The position numbers and the translations under genes are program-made. Shown one piece after another: positions 8,331-18,087 of a stretch of 64,000 nucleotides of DNA. The notes under the pieces were generated by a model, which did no database searches, was not told where the DNA came from, and saw nothing but the letters and a program-made list of their open reading frames with translations. This DNA is from Chloroflexota bacterium (GTDB taxonomy: Bacteria; Chloroflexota; Anaerolineae; UBA2200; JACIWT01), in assembly GCA_014360825.1 (NCBI GenBank), contig JACIWT010000003.1, forward strand, positions 62,001-126,000, in the 5' to 3' direction. Every line of letters starts with the position of its first letter. Position 1 is the first letter of the stretch.

Positions 8331-9446
8331 ATGAGAGGCTTAACAAGATGGTATAATACCCTGATTGTTTTGTTGGCGATAGTACTGGTTTTGTCAGCAT
8401 GTGGTGGCGGGTCTGAACCAACGGTTATTCCTACCCGCACTCCGAGGCCTACTTTCACCTATGCGCCCCTATCCACGAGCACTCCCGTTCCTACTCCAAC
8501 TATGACAGCCACGCCCACCCCAACCACAAACCCTTATTACAACCCATTGTCCGGCCAACTGGTAACTGATCCGGCAGTGTTATCACGCCGCCCGCTACAT
8601 GTGCGCATTGGCAACGACCCGCAGATACGCCAGTGGCAGGCAGGGCTTTCACAGGCTGAGGTTGTGTACGAGGATATAATGGACGGCTGGTGGGACACGC
8701 GCTTGACCGCCGTCTTCCTGAGCGAGGACCCCGAAGCATTGGGTCCTGTCCGCAGCGCGCGCTTGGTGAACCTGGAACTGGCACCTCAGTACGACGCTGC
8801 TTTGGTACACTCCGGGGCCAGCGATCAGATCCGCTGGCTCATCTCCCAGTCTACCATTGTGGACCTAGATGAATTCTTTCACCCCAGGCCATATTACTAC
8901 GTGCAGGGCCGTGATTGGCGTGGCCGTCTGTTTACATCTGCCGAGGCTGTGCGCAAAGAACTGGTAACGATGGGGAAAGAGGGGCCAGTAGCCCTCAAAG
9001 GGTTTGTCTTCTCGCCCCAACTACCTGCCGGTGATGCGGCATCTTATATCCGCATTCCTTATCCGAAGGCAGCCATAGTCGAATACCGCTACGACCGGGA
9101 AAGCGGCCGGTATATGCGCTATGTGCAAGGCGAGCCCCACATAGATGACAATACTGACCAGGCGGTCGGCGTAGAGAACGTCATTGTGCAGTACGTCGAG
9201 CATCAAGCCACGGATATTGTCGAAGACAGCCTGGGCAATACTGCCATCCGCATCGTGCTGACCGGTCAGGGGCCAGTACAGATATTCCGCGATGGCGTGG
9301 TGATCAGCGGTATTTGGCGACGGGATAAGGAGACCGATTTCACCCAGTATCTCGATGCCGATGGCAATCCCATCCCACTCAAACCGGGTCACACCTGGGT
9401 GCAACTCGTTCCCCCGGACTACAAGATCGAATACAAAGCAGAATGA
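8331..9446 (+). CDS. DUF3048 domain lipoprotein
   Basis: A protein of 371 residues with a lipoprotein signal ending in lipobox LSAC (Cys24), a Pro/Thr-rich stalk (about 30-67) and a DUF3048 region from about residue 68. Typical segments are RPLHVRIGNDPQIRQWQAG, AEVVYEDIMDGWW, LGPVRSARL and LVHSGASDQIRW. The function of DUF3048 proteins (YerB type in Bacillus) is not established. Together with the preceding LysM protein it suggests a small envelope cluster. Confidence 0.85.
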   Translation: MRGLTRWYNTLIVLLAIVLVLSACGGGSEPTVIPTRTPRPTFTYAPLSTSTPVPTPTMTATPTPTTNPYYNPLSGQLVTDPAVLSRRPLHVRIGNDPQIRQWQAGLSQAEVVYEDIMDGWWDTRLTAVFLSEDPEALGPVRSARLVNLELAPQYDAALVHSGASDQIRWLISQSTIVDLDEFFHPRPYYYVQGRDWRGRLFTSAEAVRKELVTMGKEGPVALKGFVFSPQLPAGDAASYIRIPYPKAAIVEYRYDRESGRYMRYVQGEPHIDDNTDQAVGVENVIVQYVEHQATDIVEDSLGNTAIRIVLTGQGPVQIFRDGVVISGIWRRDKETDFTQYLDADGNPIPLKPGHTWVQLVPPDYKIEYKAE

Positions 9447-9468
9447 TCAGTGCTGGAGCGACAAGGAG

Positions 9469-9489
9469 CCGAGAGCCATAGGCTCTGGG
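9469..9489. terminator. Possible bidirectional hairpin between convergent genes
   Basis: AGAGCC-ATA-GGCTCT with flanking CC/GG pairs sits in the 50-bp gap between the DUF3048 gene and the convergent phosphodiesterase gene. No T run follows, so this is a weak call. Confidence 0.4.
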
Positions 9490-9496
9490 CCTTATG

Positions 9497-11404
9497 TCAT
9501 TCTTGTGGCCCAACGTGAAGGATGGCCTCAATAGACCTGCCGTCCGTTATATCGGGAGCCATACTGAAGCCGAGGATGCGGGCCACTGTGGGGGCTACGT
9601 CTACCAATCGTACTGTTTCCACTATCCCCGGCCGAATGCCATATCCAGCGGCGAGAAATACGCCTTGCATATCCTGTTCGTCCGCTGCATAGCCCCACTC
9701 GCCGTAGGTCCCGGCAGGTTCGAAGATAGCCTGCGCGCTCAAATCATCTGAGAGTGTGTAGCCCACTGCAGCCTGCACAAATACATCGCCGCTGTATTCA
9801 GCATCCAGTCCCAAATCCGCTAGCTCGCTGCGGCGCAGGATGCGGGCGAAAGGTGCTGCACCATCTTCATCCAGGGTATTGCGAAGAGCGGCTATGACGG
9901 ATTCCTGAACGGCGGCATACTGGTCAACTTCCACAGTGCCAGAACTTTCACGATCTACAAGGTTAAGGTAGATATGTGCTGCCGCGCCCGAAGAAACCGC
10001 TACGGCCTTTGTCTTGTTCGCATTGACGAGGCCATCTTTCGTAATAGCCAGTAGTCCGTCTCTGGACAGTACAGCGCTCAGGTTCACGGTGGTGTGAACA
10101 GGAGCCACACCATGGCCAGAAAGAACAAAGATGGCTGTTTCGCTTGCATTGGTTGTCTCCAACAGTTTGCCTAACGCAGTGTCGGCGATCTGGTAGGCCT
10201 GAAGCATGTAGGATTGGTAAATGCTTGCTTTTTCCACCGTATAACCCGGTTGGGCAGGATCCACCAGCAAGAACCGGCGTGCGCACAGGCCGATGATCGG
10301 CTGTGCCGTGACCAACAGATCGGGTTGGTATTTCGTCCACACATGGGCTGCAACTTCGGACATCCAGCGGGACTGCAGGGACGCCATATACAGATAGTCT
10401 TCGTCACTGATCCATCCCAGGCGATGAGCACGCTCATCCGGCGTAGGTGGCGGAAAACCAAACACATCGTTGATTTCACGCAGAAGTTCCACTGGCTGGG
10501 CCCGGTTATAACCCACAGGACTTTGATAGAGGGTACACTCACTGTCTTGTAGGTGCGTTATTTTGAAATATGCTCCACTTTGTAATTGTGGACTTACTGA
10601 GACCTTTGCCCACTTGCTTGTCTCTAGCAGTACATCACTTGGCTCCACGACCCGCTCGCGCTTAATGAGAAAGCGATCGTAGTTTTCCTGACCATCGTCG
10701 ATAGAGTCGAGCAATAGTAAGTAGAGGGTGGATACTTGTGCGCCCTCAGCACTCAAAAGATGTATTGTGCCCTCAAGTGGCGGGCTATATGAGACGGGCA
10801 TACCCTCCCAGTCTGCACTGGCAGTGAGGGTAATGGCATGCAAGGCACTATCCACGTAGATTTCTCCAGTCCCTACTATGTAATCGGCGACCTGTTCCGA
10901 GACATCCGGGTCCGCGTCGGGCCAGAAGAGTACCGCCGCGCGTAGTCCGTTCCGCATTGCCGTGCGCCACAGTGGCTCCACCTCACTTGGAGGCGCGGAG
11001 GCGCCGGCAGGCGACAGTTCGGTGCCAGGCAAGTGTGCGCGGTCGGCCACCAGCCCTGTTTTGGCAGGGAAGGCGCCCGAGGATAGCGCAGCGTAGGTGG
11101 GTAGCGTGGCCGTGGGATCCACGCCCAACAACGCTTCGGCCCGTGCCCCTTTCTCCACCAAGTGGCTCAAATGGGGCATTGTCGTTGCATTCAAATATGC
11201 TTTGAGAGCCTCGCTGCCTGCGCCATCGAGTACTAAGAAAAGGGCACCTGGCCCAACACGCCGGTGAAAACTTTCCTTTGGGAATGGACTAACGACGAGA
11301 TGAGGGGTGATGAGCTGCGGCTGCTCAGTCTTTGTCCTTCGACAGGATGCAAGTGATATGGACAGAATGAGCATGAGAATTATCTTCAGCCGAATGCCTC
11401 TCAT
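9497..11404 (-). CDS. Alkaline-phosphatase-superfamily phosphodiesterase lipoprotein
   Basis: A protein of 635 residues. A lipoprotein signal ends in LAS-Cys21, so it is expected to be anchored outside the membrane. Superfamily features: FLVLDGAGSEAL with a metal-binding Asp, DPTATLPTYAALSSG containing the Thr nucleophile, and SGHGVAPVHTTVNL with a metal-binding His. This fits the type I phosphodiesterase/nucleotide pyrophosphatase group. Its start overlaps the stop of the upstream inositol-monophosphatase-like gene by 4 bases. Substrate unknown. Confidence 0.85.
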   Translation of the reverse strand: MRGIRLKIILMLILSISLASCRRTKTEQPQLITPHLVVSPFPKESFHRRVGPGALFLVLDGAGSEALKAYLNATTMPHLSHLVEKGARAEALLGVDPTATLPTYAALSSGAFPAKTGLVADRAHLPGTELSPAGASAPPSEVEPLWRTAMRNGLRAAVLFWPDADPDVSEQVADYIVGTGEIYVDSALHAITLTASADWEGMPVSYSPPLEGTIHLLSAEGAQVSTLYLLLLDSIDDGQENYDRFLIKRERVVEPSDVLLETSKWAKVSVSPQLQSGAYFKITHLQDSECTLYQSPVGYNRAQPVELLREINDVFGFPPPTPDERAHRLGWISDEDYLYMASLQSRWMSEVAAHVWTKYQPDLLVTAQPIIGLCARRFLLVDPAQPGYTVEKASIYQSYMLQAYQIADTALGKLLETTNASETAIFVLSGHGVAPVHTTVNLSAVLSRDGLLAITKDGLVNANKTKAVAVSSGAAAHIYLNLVDRESSGTVEVDQYAAVQESVIAALRNTLDEDGAAPFARILRRSELADLGLDAEYSGDVFVQAAVGYTLSDDLSAQAIFEPAGTYGEWGYAADEQDMQGVFLAAGYGIRPGIVETVRLVDVAPTVARILGFSMAPDITDGRSIEAILHVGPQE

Positions 11405-12189
11405 TTATTACAACCCTCGTTCCAGGCCAATGAAACGAACTTTCGCACTTGATTGTGTAGGAGACCATTGGAGGCTAGTAACGTAGCATCAGTCAGGTGC
11501 CAACACTCGCCAGCAAAATTCGTTACTGTACCACCCGCCTCTCGCACAATGAGAGCACCGGCAGCGGCATCCCACGGGTGCAGGCTTGGCTGGATGTAGA
11601 AGTCGATCCACCCGGCGGCGACCAGGCAGAGCGACAGAGCCGCACTTCCAATGGAACGAACGGTAACGATATGTGGCAAAATGAGACCCATCAATTTCAC
11701 CAACAGTTCCCGGGCCGGAGGCTCGTAAGGGACGCTGAAACCTCCTATGGCCCGTGTCAAGTCGGGCGCAGTGTTCACATGAATGGGGCGGTCGTTCAGG
11801 TAAGCGCCTTTGTTCCTCTCGGCATGGAAGAGCAATCTTTGGTTCGGTTCATAAACCACACCCAGCAACGGCTCGTCGTCGTGATAGAGACTTATGGAGA
11901 CGGAGAAAACGGGGTAGTGATGCGCGTAATTCGTTGTACCGTCCAGGGGGTCTACAACCCACAAATATCTGGAGTGCCCCTTCCCTTCATTTGCCCCTGC
12001 TTCCTCTGATAGGATAGCGTGATCCGGATAGGCCGCTTGTAGGATCTCGAGGATAGCCGCCTCCGCCTTGTAATCAACCTCGGTTACTATGTTCCGGAAA
12101 CCTTTAGATCGAATCACCTGGGCCTTATTCAATTCCTCGATTAATATCTGGCCAGCGACACGCGCGGCTCTAATTGCTGTCTCTAACAT
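11401..12189 (-). CDS. Inositol-monophosphatase family protein
   Basis: A protein of 262 residues. The metal and substrate motifs of the family are present: ILSEEAGANEG, then WVVDPLDGTTNYAHHYP, and HPWDAAAGALIVREAGG near the C-terminus. Members dephosphorylate inositol phosphate, fructose bisphosphate, histidinol phosphate or PAP; the exact one is not readable here. It lies between a solute-binding lipoprotein (15 bp upstream) and a phosphodiesterase (4-bp overlap), clearly in one operon. Confidence 0.92.
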   Translation of the reverse strand: MLETAIRAARVAGQILIEELNKAQVIRSKGFRNIVTEVDYKAEAAILEILQAAYPDHAILSEEAGANEGKGHSRYLWVVDPLDGTTNYAHHYPVFSVSISLYHDDEPLLGVVYEPNQRLLFHAERNKGAYLNDRPIHVNTAPDLTRAIGGFSVPYEPPARELLVKLMGLILPHIVTVRSIGSAALSLCLVAAGWIDFYIQPSLHPWDAAAGALIVREAGGTVTNFAGECWHLTDATLLASNGLLHNQVRKFVSLAWNEGCNK

Positions 12190-12204
12190 GAGAAATCGCC
12201 CTGT

Positions 12205-13764
12205 TTACTGGGATAACAAACCATTGGCTTCGCGAGCAGCATCATCCAGGGCCTGTTTGGGAGACTTCGTCCCGTTGAGCGCTTCGCGCATAGCCTCGGC
12301 GAGCAGTTCTTGAACCTGATACCATGCGGCTATGCGAGGCTCCGCTCGGGCATAGGACAAGAACTCTGCGGCAGTGGCGTAAGCAGGGTTGTTCTTGATG
12401 TAATCCTTCATCACGTCCAGGGCGAGAGCCGACTTGCGGAGAGGGAAATAATTGGTTGCCATGGCCCATCGGGCATTGTTCTCGGGCTGGGTAAACCAGC
12501 GGATGAACAGCCAAGATGCCAGTTGCCGTTGCGGCGTGCTCTTGAAGAGGACGATGCTGGGGCCATGGATGATTACAACGGGCTCAGTTGTATTATGAGG
12601 TATCGGGGCTACTGCCCAACGGAACCTAGGTTTTCGTGTCTTGGGGTCGGTAATCTGCTGGGTATAGTAAGGGATTCCTGCCGACGTACCGGTGGTGAAG
12701 AGCGCCTTCTGTGTAGCAAAAGCGCTCTGATCATCATAGCGTTTACTCACTTGATAGGCATAGCCGCTGGAGACCAGTTCTGTGAGGAACGTAAGAGCGG
12801 CAACACCTTCGGAGTTATGAAAGGCTGCTTGTTTGTAGTCATCGCTCGTCAAGCTCCCTCCATATGACCAGATCCAATTCTCTAATACATAATGGTTCAC
12901 ATCCAGAGCATACCCATAGGCGTCCCTTATCCCATCCCCATCGGTGTCTCCAGAAGCGGCAATGCACAGGCTTCTGAATTGCTCCCATGTCTCCGGGGGA
13001 GTCTCGTAACCCAGCGCCTCTAACCAATCCATGTTGTAATACAGAACCTCCATGCTACGACTAGGCGGAAAACTTAATAGGCGGTTCTCGTAAGTGGGAT
13101 ATCGGTCAGATTCTAGAATGGTGGAAAAGATATCGGCTAGATCATCGGGAGTAAGGCCATATCGTACACTGCCAACATAGTCATCTAGCGGCTCGACAAT
13201 ACCGTATTGCTGGTACTCGGCCACTTGATTGGGAAAAGCGATAGCCAAATCGGGCGGCACACCAGCGGCCAAAGAGTCCAAGATCTTCTTTCGGATGTCG
13301 CTGAAATAGCCAGCATACTCTGCTCTGACAGTGATATGCCATTCGTTGGTCCTATTAAATTCCTCTACCAATTCCTGGAGTAGTCTTTCCTGGTCCTTGG
13401 TATACACATGCCAGAAAACGACCTCCTGTCCAGAGGGGTCAATGAGGCTAATTGGGTCGAGTTCAGTGGTGGGTGTGGGTGACACGACCGATGGAGAAGG
13501 CGTGGGCAATGACACGGTCGCTGGAGTGGGTGTGGACGGTGGCGCGACCGTACTGGATGTGGCAGTCGGGGTCACCAATGTGCGTACAGAAGTAGGAAAC
13601 ACACGGTTGGTATATGTGGGCACCGAGGTAGGATGCGCTTGGGCAACCTCTGATGTAGTGGAAGGTGCACGAATGAGTGTTTTATCCGAAGCGCAGCCCG
13701 CGAAGAGTGCCAAAGAGATGAGAGAGGTGACCATTATTATGAAAACAAGCGCTTTGAGGCGCAC
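12205..13764 (-). CDS. Extracellular solute-binding lipoprotein (family 1, sugar type)
   Basis: A protein of 519 residues. The start is GTG 13764-13762 because GGGAGG lies 6 bases upstream and a lipoprotein signal then follows directly, ending FAGC (Cys24). A longer frame to 13824 would run through the promoter. After a Pro/Thr stalk (about 45-100) come solute-binding family 1 features: VVFWHVYTKDQERLLQELV, PPDLAIAFPNQVAEY, and a C-terminal block with WLFIRWFTQPENNARWA. It would capture a ligand for an ABC importer, but no permease or ATPase genes lie beside it. Downstream genes encode phosphatases. Confidence 0.88.
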   Translation of the reverse strand: MRLKALVFIIMVTSLISLALFAGCASDKTLIRAPSTTSEVAQAHPTSVPTYTNRVFPTSVRTLVTPTATSSTVAPPSTPTPATVSLPTPSPSVVSPTPTTELDPISLIDPSGQEVVFWHVYTKDQERLLQELVEEFNRTNEWHITVRAEYAGYFSDIRKKILDSLAAGVPPDLAIAFPNQVAEYQQYGIVEPLDDYVGSVRYGLTPDDLADIFSTILESDRYPTYENRLLSFPPSRSMEVLYYNMDWLEALGYETPPETWEQFRSLCIAASGDTDGDGIRDAYGYALDVNHYVLENWIWSYGGSLTSDDYKQAAFHNSEGVAALTFLTELVSSGYAYQVSKRYDDQSAFATQKALFTTGTSAGIPYYTQQITDPKTRKPRFRWAVAPIPHNTTEPVVIIHGPSIVLFKSTPQRQLASWLFIRWFTQPENNARWAMATNYFPLRKSALALDVMKDYIKNNPAYATAAEFLSYARAEPRIAAWYQVQELLAEAMREALNGTKSPKQALDDAAREANGLLSQ

Positions 13765-13795
13765 CTGTTTCCTCCCTGTAACCCGATTCAAGGCG

Positions 13796-13824
13796 ATTGT
13801 ATTGGAAAGATGCCCATTGGTCAA
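13796..13824 (-). promoter_or_regulatory. Promoter for solute-binding protein/phosphatase operon
   Basis: On the minus strand TTGACC (13819-13824) and TACAAT (13796-13801) are 17 bp apart. It is about 30 bases upstream of the chosen GTG start. Confidence 0.75.
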
Positions 13825-13844
13825 ACTTTCATCCCCGACCTAAG

Positions 13845-13873
13845 TTGCACATTTGTTCTAAACGCATTATAAT
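13845..13873 (+). promoter_or_regulatory. Promoter for rarA
   Basis: TTGCAC (13845-13850) and TATAAT (13868-13873) are 17 bp apart and lie about 50 bases before the rarA ATG. Confidence 0.75.
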
Positions 13874-13923
13874 CAATCTGCTTGACCGAGAAGTTGTCTG
13901 CCGTTGTAGGCTGAGGATAGAAT

Positions 13924-15255
13924 ATGGCAGAGGATCTCTTCACTTACAGTCGAAAAGAGCAGATCCAGCGAGAAGCACCTTTAGCGGCACGGATGCGACC
14001 TCGCACGCTGGATGAATTTGTCGGCCAAGAGAAGATACTCGGGCCAGGGCGGCTCCTCAGACGCGCTATAGAGACTGATCAACTTTCTTCGCTAATCCTC
14101 TGGGGTCCACCAGGCACGGGAAAGACCACCTTGGCTATGGTCATTGCCAACCACACGAAATCCCACTTTGAAACTATCAGCGCAGTGATGGCTGGCGTGG
14201 CAGATATCCGCCGGCTAGTGGAGGAGGCCAAAAAGCGTCGTTCTCTGTACGGCCAACGCACCATTGTGCTTGTGGATGAGATTCACCGTTTCAACAAGGC
14301 CCAACAGGATGCACTCTTACCCCACGTCGAAAATGGCACCATCATTTTGGTGGGTGCGACGACGGAAAATCCATATTTTGAGGTCATCTCTGCGCTTGTC
14401 TCACGCTCGCGGGTTTTTCGACTCGACCCGCTGACTGAAGACGATTTGATCACCATCATAAAACGAGCTCTGACGGACAAAGAACGTGGTTACGGCAGGC
14501 TCAAGGTGCATATTGATGAGGACGCTTTATCACACTGGGTCAACGTTGCTGGCGGCGACGCCCGAGTGGCACTAAACGCATTAGAATCTGCTGTCGAAAC
14601 CACTCCACCCGATGAAAGTGGCACAATTCACATTGATCTCAACATCGCACAGGAGTCCGTCCAGCGCCGAGCCATTCTCTATGACAAAAACGGCGACGCT
14701 CACTATGACACTATTTCTGCGTTCATCAAGAGTCTGCGTGGAAGCGATCCGGATGCCGCGCTCTATTGGATGGCGAAGATGATCTATGCTGGCGAAGACC
14801 CTCGTTTCATTGTTCGCCGCATGATCATTCTGGCCTCTGAGGATATTGGTCTGGCTGACCCACAGGCGTTGGTGGTAGCCACAGCAGCGGCCCAGGCTTT
14901 GGAGTGGGTGGGGTTACCTGAAGCGCAGTATGCTTTGGCTGAGGCGGCAATCTATCTGGCCACCGCACCGAAGAGCAATTCCGTGGGTGGCTATTGGAAA
15001 GCGTTGGAGGATGTGGAAAGGCTCGGCGCTATCGAGGTTCCTGACCACCTCAAGGATGCCAGCCGTGATGGCAAGGCGTTGGGGCACGGAAAAGGCTACA
15101 AATATCCTCACGGTTACCCTGGCCATCACGTGGCTCAGCAATATCTCCCCGATAGGCTCCAGGGGCGACGTTACTACGAGCCGGGTGAACAGGGATACGA
15201 ACGGGTGATCAGGGAACGGTTAGAAAGATGGCGGAAGGCAATGCGGGGCGAGTAA
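13924..15255 (+). CDS. rarA: Replication-associated recombination ATPase RarA/MgsA
   Basis: A protein of 443 residues. RarA is an AAA+ ATPase acting at stalled replication forks. Seen: the N-terminal [18 protein letters not shown] box, Walker [12 protein letters not shown], Walker B with [13 protein letters not shown], sensor [11 protein letters not shown], and the tetramerisation region [17 protein letters not shown] (here [17 protein letters not shown]), then [11 protein letters not shown]. Length is normal. It is convergent with lipA. Confidence 0.96.
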   Translation: MAEDLFTYSRKEQIQREAPLAARMRPRTLDEFVGQEKILGPGRLLRRAIETDQLSSLILWGPPGTGKTTLAMVIANHTKSHFETISAVMAGVADIRRLVEEAKKRRSLYGQRTIVLVDEIHRFNKAQQDALLPHVENGTIILVGATTENPYFEVISALVSRSRVFRLDPLTEDDLITIIKRALTDKERGYGRLKVHIDEDALSHWVNVAGGDARVALNALESAVETTPPDESGTIHIDLNIAQESVQRRAILYDKNGDAHYDTISAFIKSLRGSDPDAALYWMAKMIYAGEDPRFIVRRMIILASEDIGLADPQALVVATAAAQALEWVGLPEAQYALAEAAIYLATAPKSNSVGGYWKALEDVERLGAIEVPDHLKDASRDGKALGHGKGYKYPHGYPGHHVAQQYLPDRLQGRRYYEPGEQGYERVIRERLERWRKAMRGE

Positions 15256-15297
15256 CCTAACCGCGCTGCCCCAGATACTCTCCCTTTCCAATCCCTG

Positions 15298-16170
15298 TTA
15301 CTGTGCCTGACCTCGCTGATACAGAGCCTGGGCGTGAAACGAACTACGCACAAATGGTCCCGAGAGGACACCCAGGAAACCCATCGCTTCAGCCTGTTGC
15401 TGGTAGAAGGCAAAGGTGTCGGGGTGAACGTATTCTGCTACCGGATAGTGAGTGGCTGACGGTCGCAGATATTGACCAATTGTCAACAAGTCGCAGCCAA
15501 CGGCGCGCAAATCGCGCATCACGGCGATCACTTCATCTCGGCTTTCGCCGAGCCCCACCATAAGTCCGGATTTGGTCAATCCACCCGGCTTCAACGTCCG
15601 TGCCACTTTGAGCAATCGTAGGGAACGCTGATAATCAGCCTGGGGTCGCACCTTGGAGTATAGGCTGGGGACGGTCTCTACGTTGTGACCCAACACCTCT
15701 GGCGCGGCGGCCATGACCGTTGCTAATGCGGTCTCATCTCCGCGGAAATCGGGCACTAATGCCTCTACTGTAACGCCTAGCTCCTCATGTAGTGCCTGGA
15801 TGCAGGCCGCGAAAGCCGATGCTCCGCCGTCGGGTAAGTCATCCCGTGTGACCGAAGTCAATACAACGTGGCGTAGGCGCAAGTGCCGGGCTGCGGCCAC
15901 CAGACGGGCGGGTTCGGTAGTGTCTAAGGGTTCCCCCTGCCCATGTTTCACATTGCAGAAACGGCAGTTTCGCGTGCACGTGCGGCCGAGAATGAGAAAA
16001 GTGGCTGTGCCCTCGGAGAAACAATCGCCGATGTTCGGGCAATTAGCCTCCTCACAAATGGTCGCCAGTCGCATCTGCCCCAGAAGTGAAACCACGATCT
16101 GCATCGCTTTTTGACTAGGTGCTCGTTTGACCAGCCAGCGCGGTTTCGTGTCCGCAGAATCGGTACTCAT
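15298..16170 (-). CDS. lipA: Lipoyl synthase
   Basis: A protein of 290 residues. LipA inserts two sulfurs into protein-bound octanoyl groups using radical SAM chemistry. The auxiliary cluster cysteines are at 39, 44 and 50 (C-x4-C-x5-C), the radical SAM cysteines at 65, 69 and 72 (CxxxCxxC), and the C-terminal RSSFHA matches the conserved RSSYHA motif whose Ser ligates the auxiliary cluster. GGGAGGAGT precedes ATG 16170. No lipB or lplA lies nearby. Confidence 0.97.
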   Translation of the reverse strand: MSTDSADTKPRWLVKRAPSQKAMQIVVSLLGQMRLATICEEANCPNIGDCFSEGTATFLILGRTCTRNCRFCNVKHGQGEPLDTTEPARLVAAARHLRLRHVVLTSVTRDDLPDGGASAFAACIQALHEELGVTVEALVPDFRGDETALATVMAAAPEVLGHNVETVPSLYSKVRPQADYQRSLRLLKVARTLKPGGLTKSGLMVGLGESRDEVIAVMRDLRAVGCDLLTIGQYLRPSATHYPVAEYVHPDTFAFYQQQAEAMGFLGVLSGPFVRSSFHAQALYQRGQAQ

Positions 16171-16200
16171 ACTCCTCCCTCATCCAATTCTTGCAGGAGC

Positions 16201-16229
16201 ATTATACTTTATGAGAGCGGAGATGAAAA
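16201..16229 (-). promoter_or_regulatory. Possible promoter for lipA
   Basis: On the minus strand TTTTCA (16224-16229) and TATAAT (16201-16206) are 17 bp apart, about 30 bases before the lipA start. The -10 is perfect and the -35 weak. Confidence 0.5.
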
Positions 16230-16277
16230 TGCAATGAGTCAAGGACGTCTTCTTCAAGCGGCCCCAGAGAGTCTGGC

Positions 16278-16306
16278 TTTGCATTATATCTAAAGCGTGG
16301 TATACT
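16278..16306 (+). promoter_or_regulatory. Promoter for the HEAT-repeat gene
   Basis: TTTGCA (16278-16283) and TATACT (16301-16306) are 17 bp apart, with TGG immediately before the -10. The transcript would start near 16313 and could continue through the following four genes. Confidence 0.65.
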
Positions 16307-16400
16307 TTATATAAAACTGCGCGCTTTTTTGAAGATATGGCCCATTCGAACATGAAAGTGAATTATTCGTAGCAATCCCGTTATCGGAGAAGGAGGCTTT

Positions 16401-17255
16401 TTGGCATTTTGGAGAGCACAGAAATCAGCGCAATTCGCAGGTAGAATAACCACTAAGCATGTGCTCGAGGGTTCGGAACGTGAACGCTGGGAAGCAATAG
16501 AGGCAGTTGGACATAACTTGGATGCCGAGTGGGTGGGGGCACTGGTCAGTGTCTTGGGTGACCCAAGCCCCGTTTTGCGCTGGGCGGCTGGTGTCGCGCT
16601 ATCGTGCTCGCGGCCTCGCAATGTATTAGAGCGGCTTGTGGCGATGGCGAGTAGAGGCAGTGTTTATCAGCGAGCCAGTGTAGCCGATGCGTTGGGAATG
16701 CTTGGAGACCCCAGCGCCATCGCCCCGCTCTGTGCAGCCCTCAAAAGCCGTAGCGAATTGGTGCGCTGGAGTGCGGCGGAAGCCTTGGCTAAACTGGCCG
16801 ATGAGCGCGCTGTGCCTGCCCTCATTCGTGCTTTGCAAGATGATTCGATGTGGGTACGCCGCGGCGCTGCAATGGCTTTGGGACACGCGGGTTCTGTGAG
16901 TGCAGTGCCAGCGCTTCTGGAACTTTTGCGTCACGATGTCCCGTTAGTGCGATCCGCCATAGCGTTAGCCCTCGGCCGTATCGGCGACACACGGGCTTTC
17001 GACGCATTGTTGCAACTCACCCACGATTCACATCCACAGGTACGCCGCGATGCGGCTCGCGCGCTGGGCATGTTGGGCGACGAACGCGCCCAGCATCGCC
17101 TCCAGATGCTCGGCGCTGATGAGACTCAGGTCTTCGGTCAATCTGTGGGCGCTGCAGCTGAATGGGCTTTGGCAGAGATCGAACGTCAGAAGCGACGCCG
17201 CGTGGGGTGGCGGCGAGTTTTTCTGAATGCCTTAACTGAGCGGTTGCTCGGATAG
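16401..17255 (+). CDS. HEAT-repeat protein
   Basis: A protein of 284 residues built almost wholly of helical repeats of about 31 residues. Examples are DALGMLGDPSAIAPLCAAL, EALAKLADERAVPALIRAL, MALGHAGSVSAVPALLELL, LALGRIGDTRAFDALLQL and RALGMLGDERAQHRLQML. These are PBS-lyase-like HEAT repeats, normally a protein-binding scaffold. The start is TTG 16401, with AGGAGG 4-5 bases upstream. The C-terminus ends in a basic, partly hydrophobic tail (KRRRVGWRRVFLNALTERLLG). Function unknown. Confidence 0.8.
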   Translation: MAFWRAQKSAQFAGRITTKHVLEGSERERWEAIEAVGHNLDAEWVGALVSVLGDPSPVLRWAAGVALSCSRPRNVLERLVAMASRGSVYQRASVADALGMLGDPSAIAPLCAALKSRSELVRWSAAEALAKLADERAVPALIRALQDDSMWVRRGAAMALGHAGSVSAVPALLELLRHDVPLVRSAIALALGRIGDTRAFDALLQLTHDSHPQVRRDAARALGMLGDERAQHRLQMLGADETQVFGQSVGAAAEWALAEIERQKRRRVGWRRVFLNALTERLLG

Positions 17256-17346
17256 AAATCAACCACTTGGATGCCGCGAGGCGGCGTAGGTTAGATAGCA
17301 ACAAGATCCGTTTCGACAGCCATAAAGGTGTTGGAGGGACCAGGAG

Positions 17347-18087
17347 ATGATTTACTGCCCTGCGTGTGGTACAGCGAACAGGGATGGCAGTCGCTTCTGC
17401 AATGAGTGCGGGGGGCGTCTGGACCAGAGCATTGGTCTCCTGTGCCCTAACTGCAATGCTTCCAATCCGTTGGGCACCTTGCACTGCAGCCAATGCGGTG
17501 CTCCACTAGTGCCTTCCACCAGTGGTTTGCAAGATCAGGCCGGTGAACCGGGCTATGAGGAAGCGCTTTCGGCCGAGACTCCCCCTTTGTCCCAAGAGAG
17601 CGAAGCAGTACCGGCTGTTTCACTAAAAGCCCTGCCTGAATGGCTATACCAAGAAGAGGATGAGACCGAAATCCCTGCTCCAGAGGCTCCGGTCGAGGAG
17701 GCGAGTGTGGACGTCTCCGTCCCTAATATTCCGGAAATGGTGTCGGAGGTTCATGCTAAAGCCCAACCTTCCTCTCCCACTCTATCGCTCTCATCTTCTG
17801 ACTTGGACCGGGCTCCTATTTCAGGCCCTCTGGCAGGCATTGCGGGTGTGCTCCCGTTGCCAGAAGAGTACGACAGTGCCCAGAGGTCACAACGTCTCAG
17901 CCCCGTGCAATGGTGGCCAAAGCCCACGACGGAAAAGACAGAGCCAAGACCTACGGCGGGCCGGGGTTCACGGGCAGAAAGTCTTGCGCCTGGGCTGATA
18001 GCCGTAGTAGTGGTCGTCATTCTTCTGGTGCTGGCCTTATTTGGGATACTCGTTGCTCAAGGGGTTATCCGTGTCCCGGGACGCTGA
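17347..18087 (+). CDS. Double zinc-ribbon protein with C-terminal membrane helix
   Basis: A protein of 246 residues. Two zinc ribbons occupy the N-terminus: Cys4-Cys7-Cys18-Cys21 and Cys33-Cys36-Cys47-Cys50. A long acidic, Pro/Glu-rich low-complexity region follows (about 60-200), then one hydrophobic helix near the C-terminus (about 215-238) and a short basic end. It is probably tail-anchored with the ribbons in the cytosol (inference). Its last 17 bases overlap the next gene, encoding a MutL-like ATPase. Role unknown. Confidence 0.75.
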   Translation: MIYCPACGTANRDGSRFCNECGGRLDQSIGLLCPNCNASNPLGTLHCSQCGAPLVPSTSGLQDQAGEPGYEEALSAETPPLSQESEAVPAVSLKALPEWLYQEEDETEIPAPEAPVEEASVDVSVPNIPEMVSEVHAKAQPSSPTLSLSSSDLDRAPISGPLAGIAGVLPLPEEYDSAQRSQRLSPVQWWPKPTTEKTEPRPTAGRGSRAESLAPGLIAVVVVVILLVLALFGILVAQGVIRVPGR

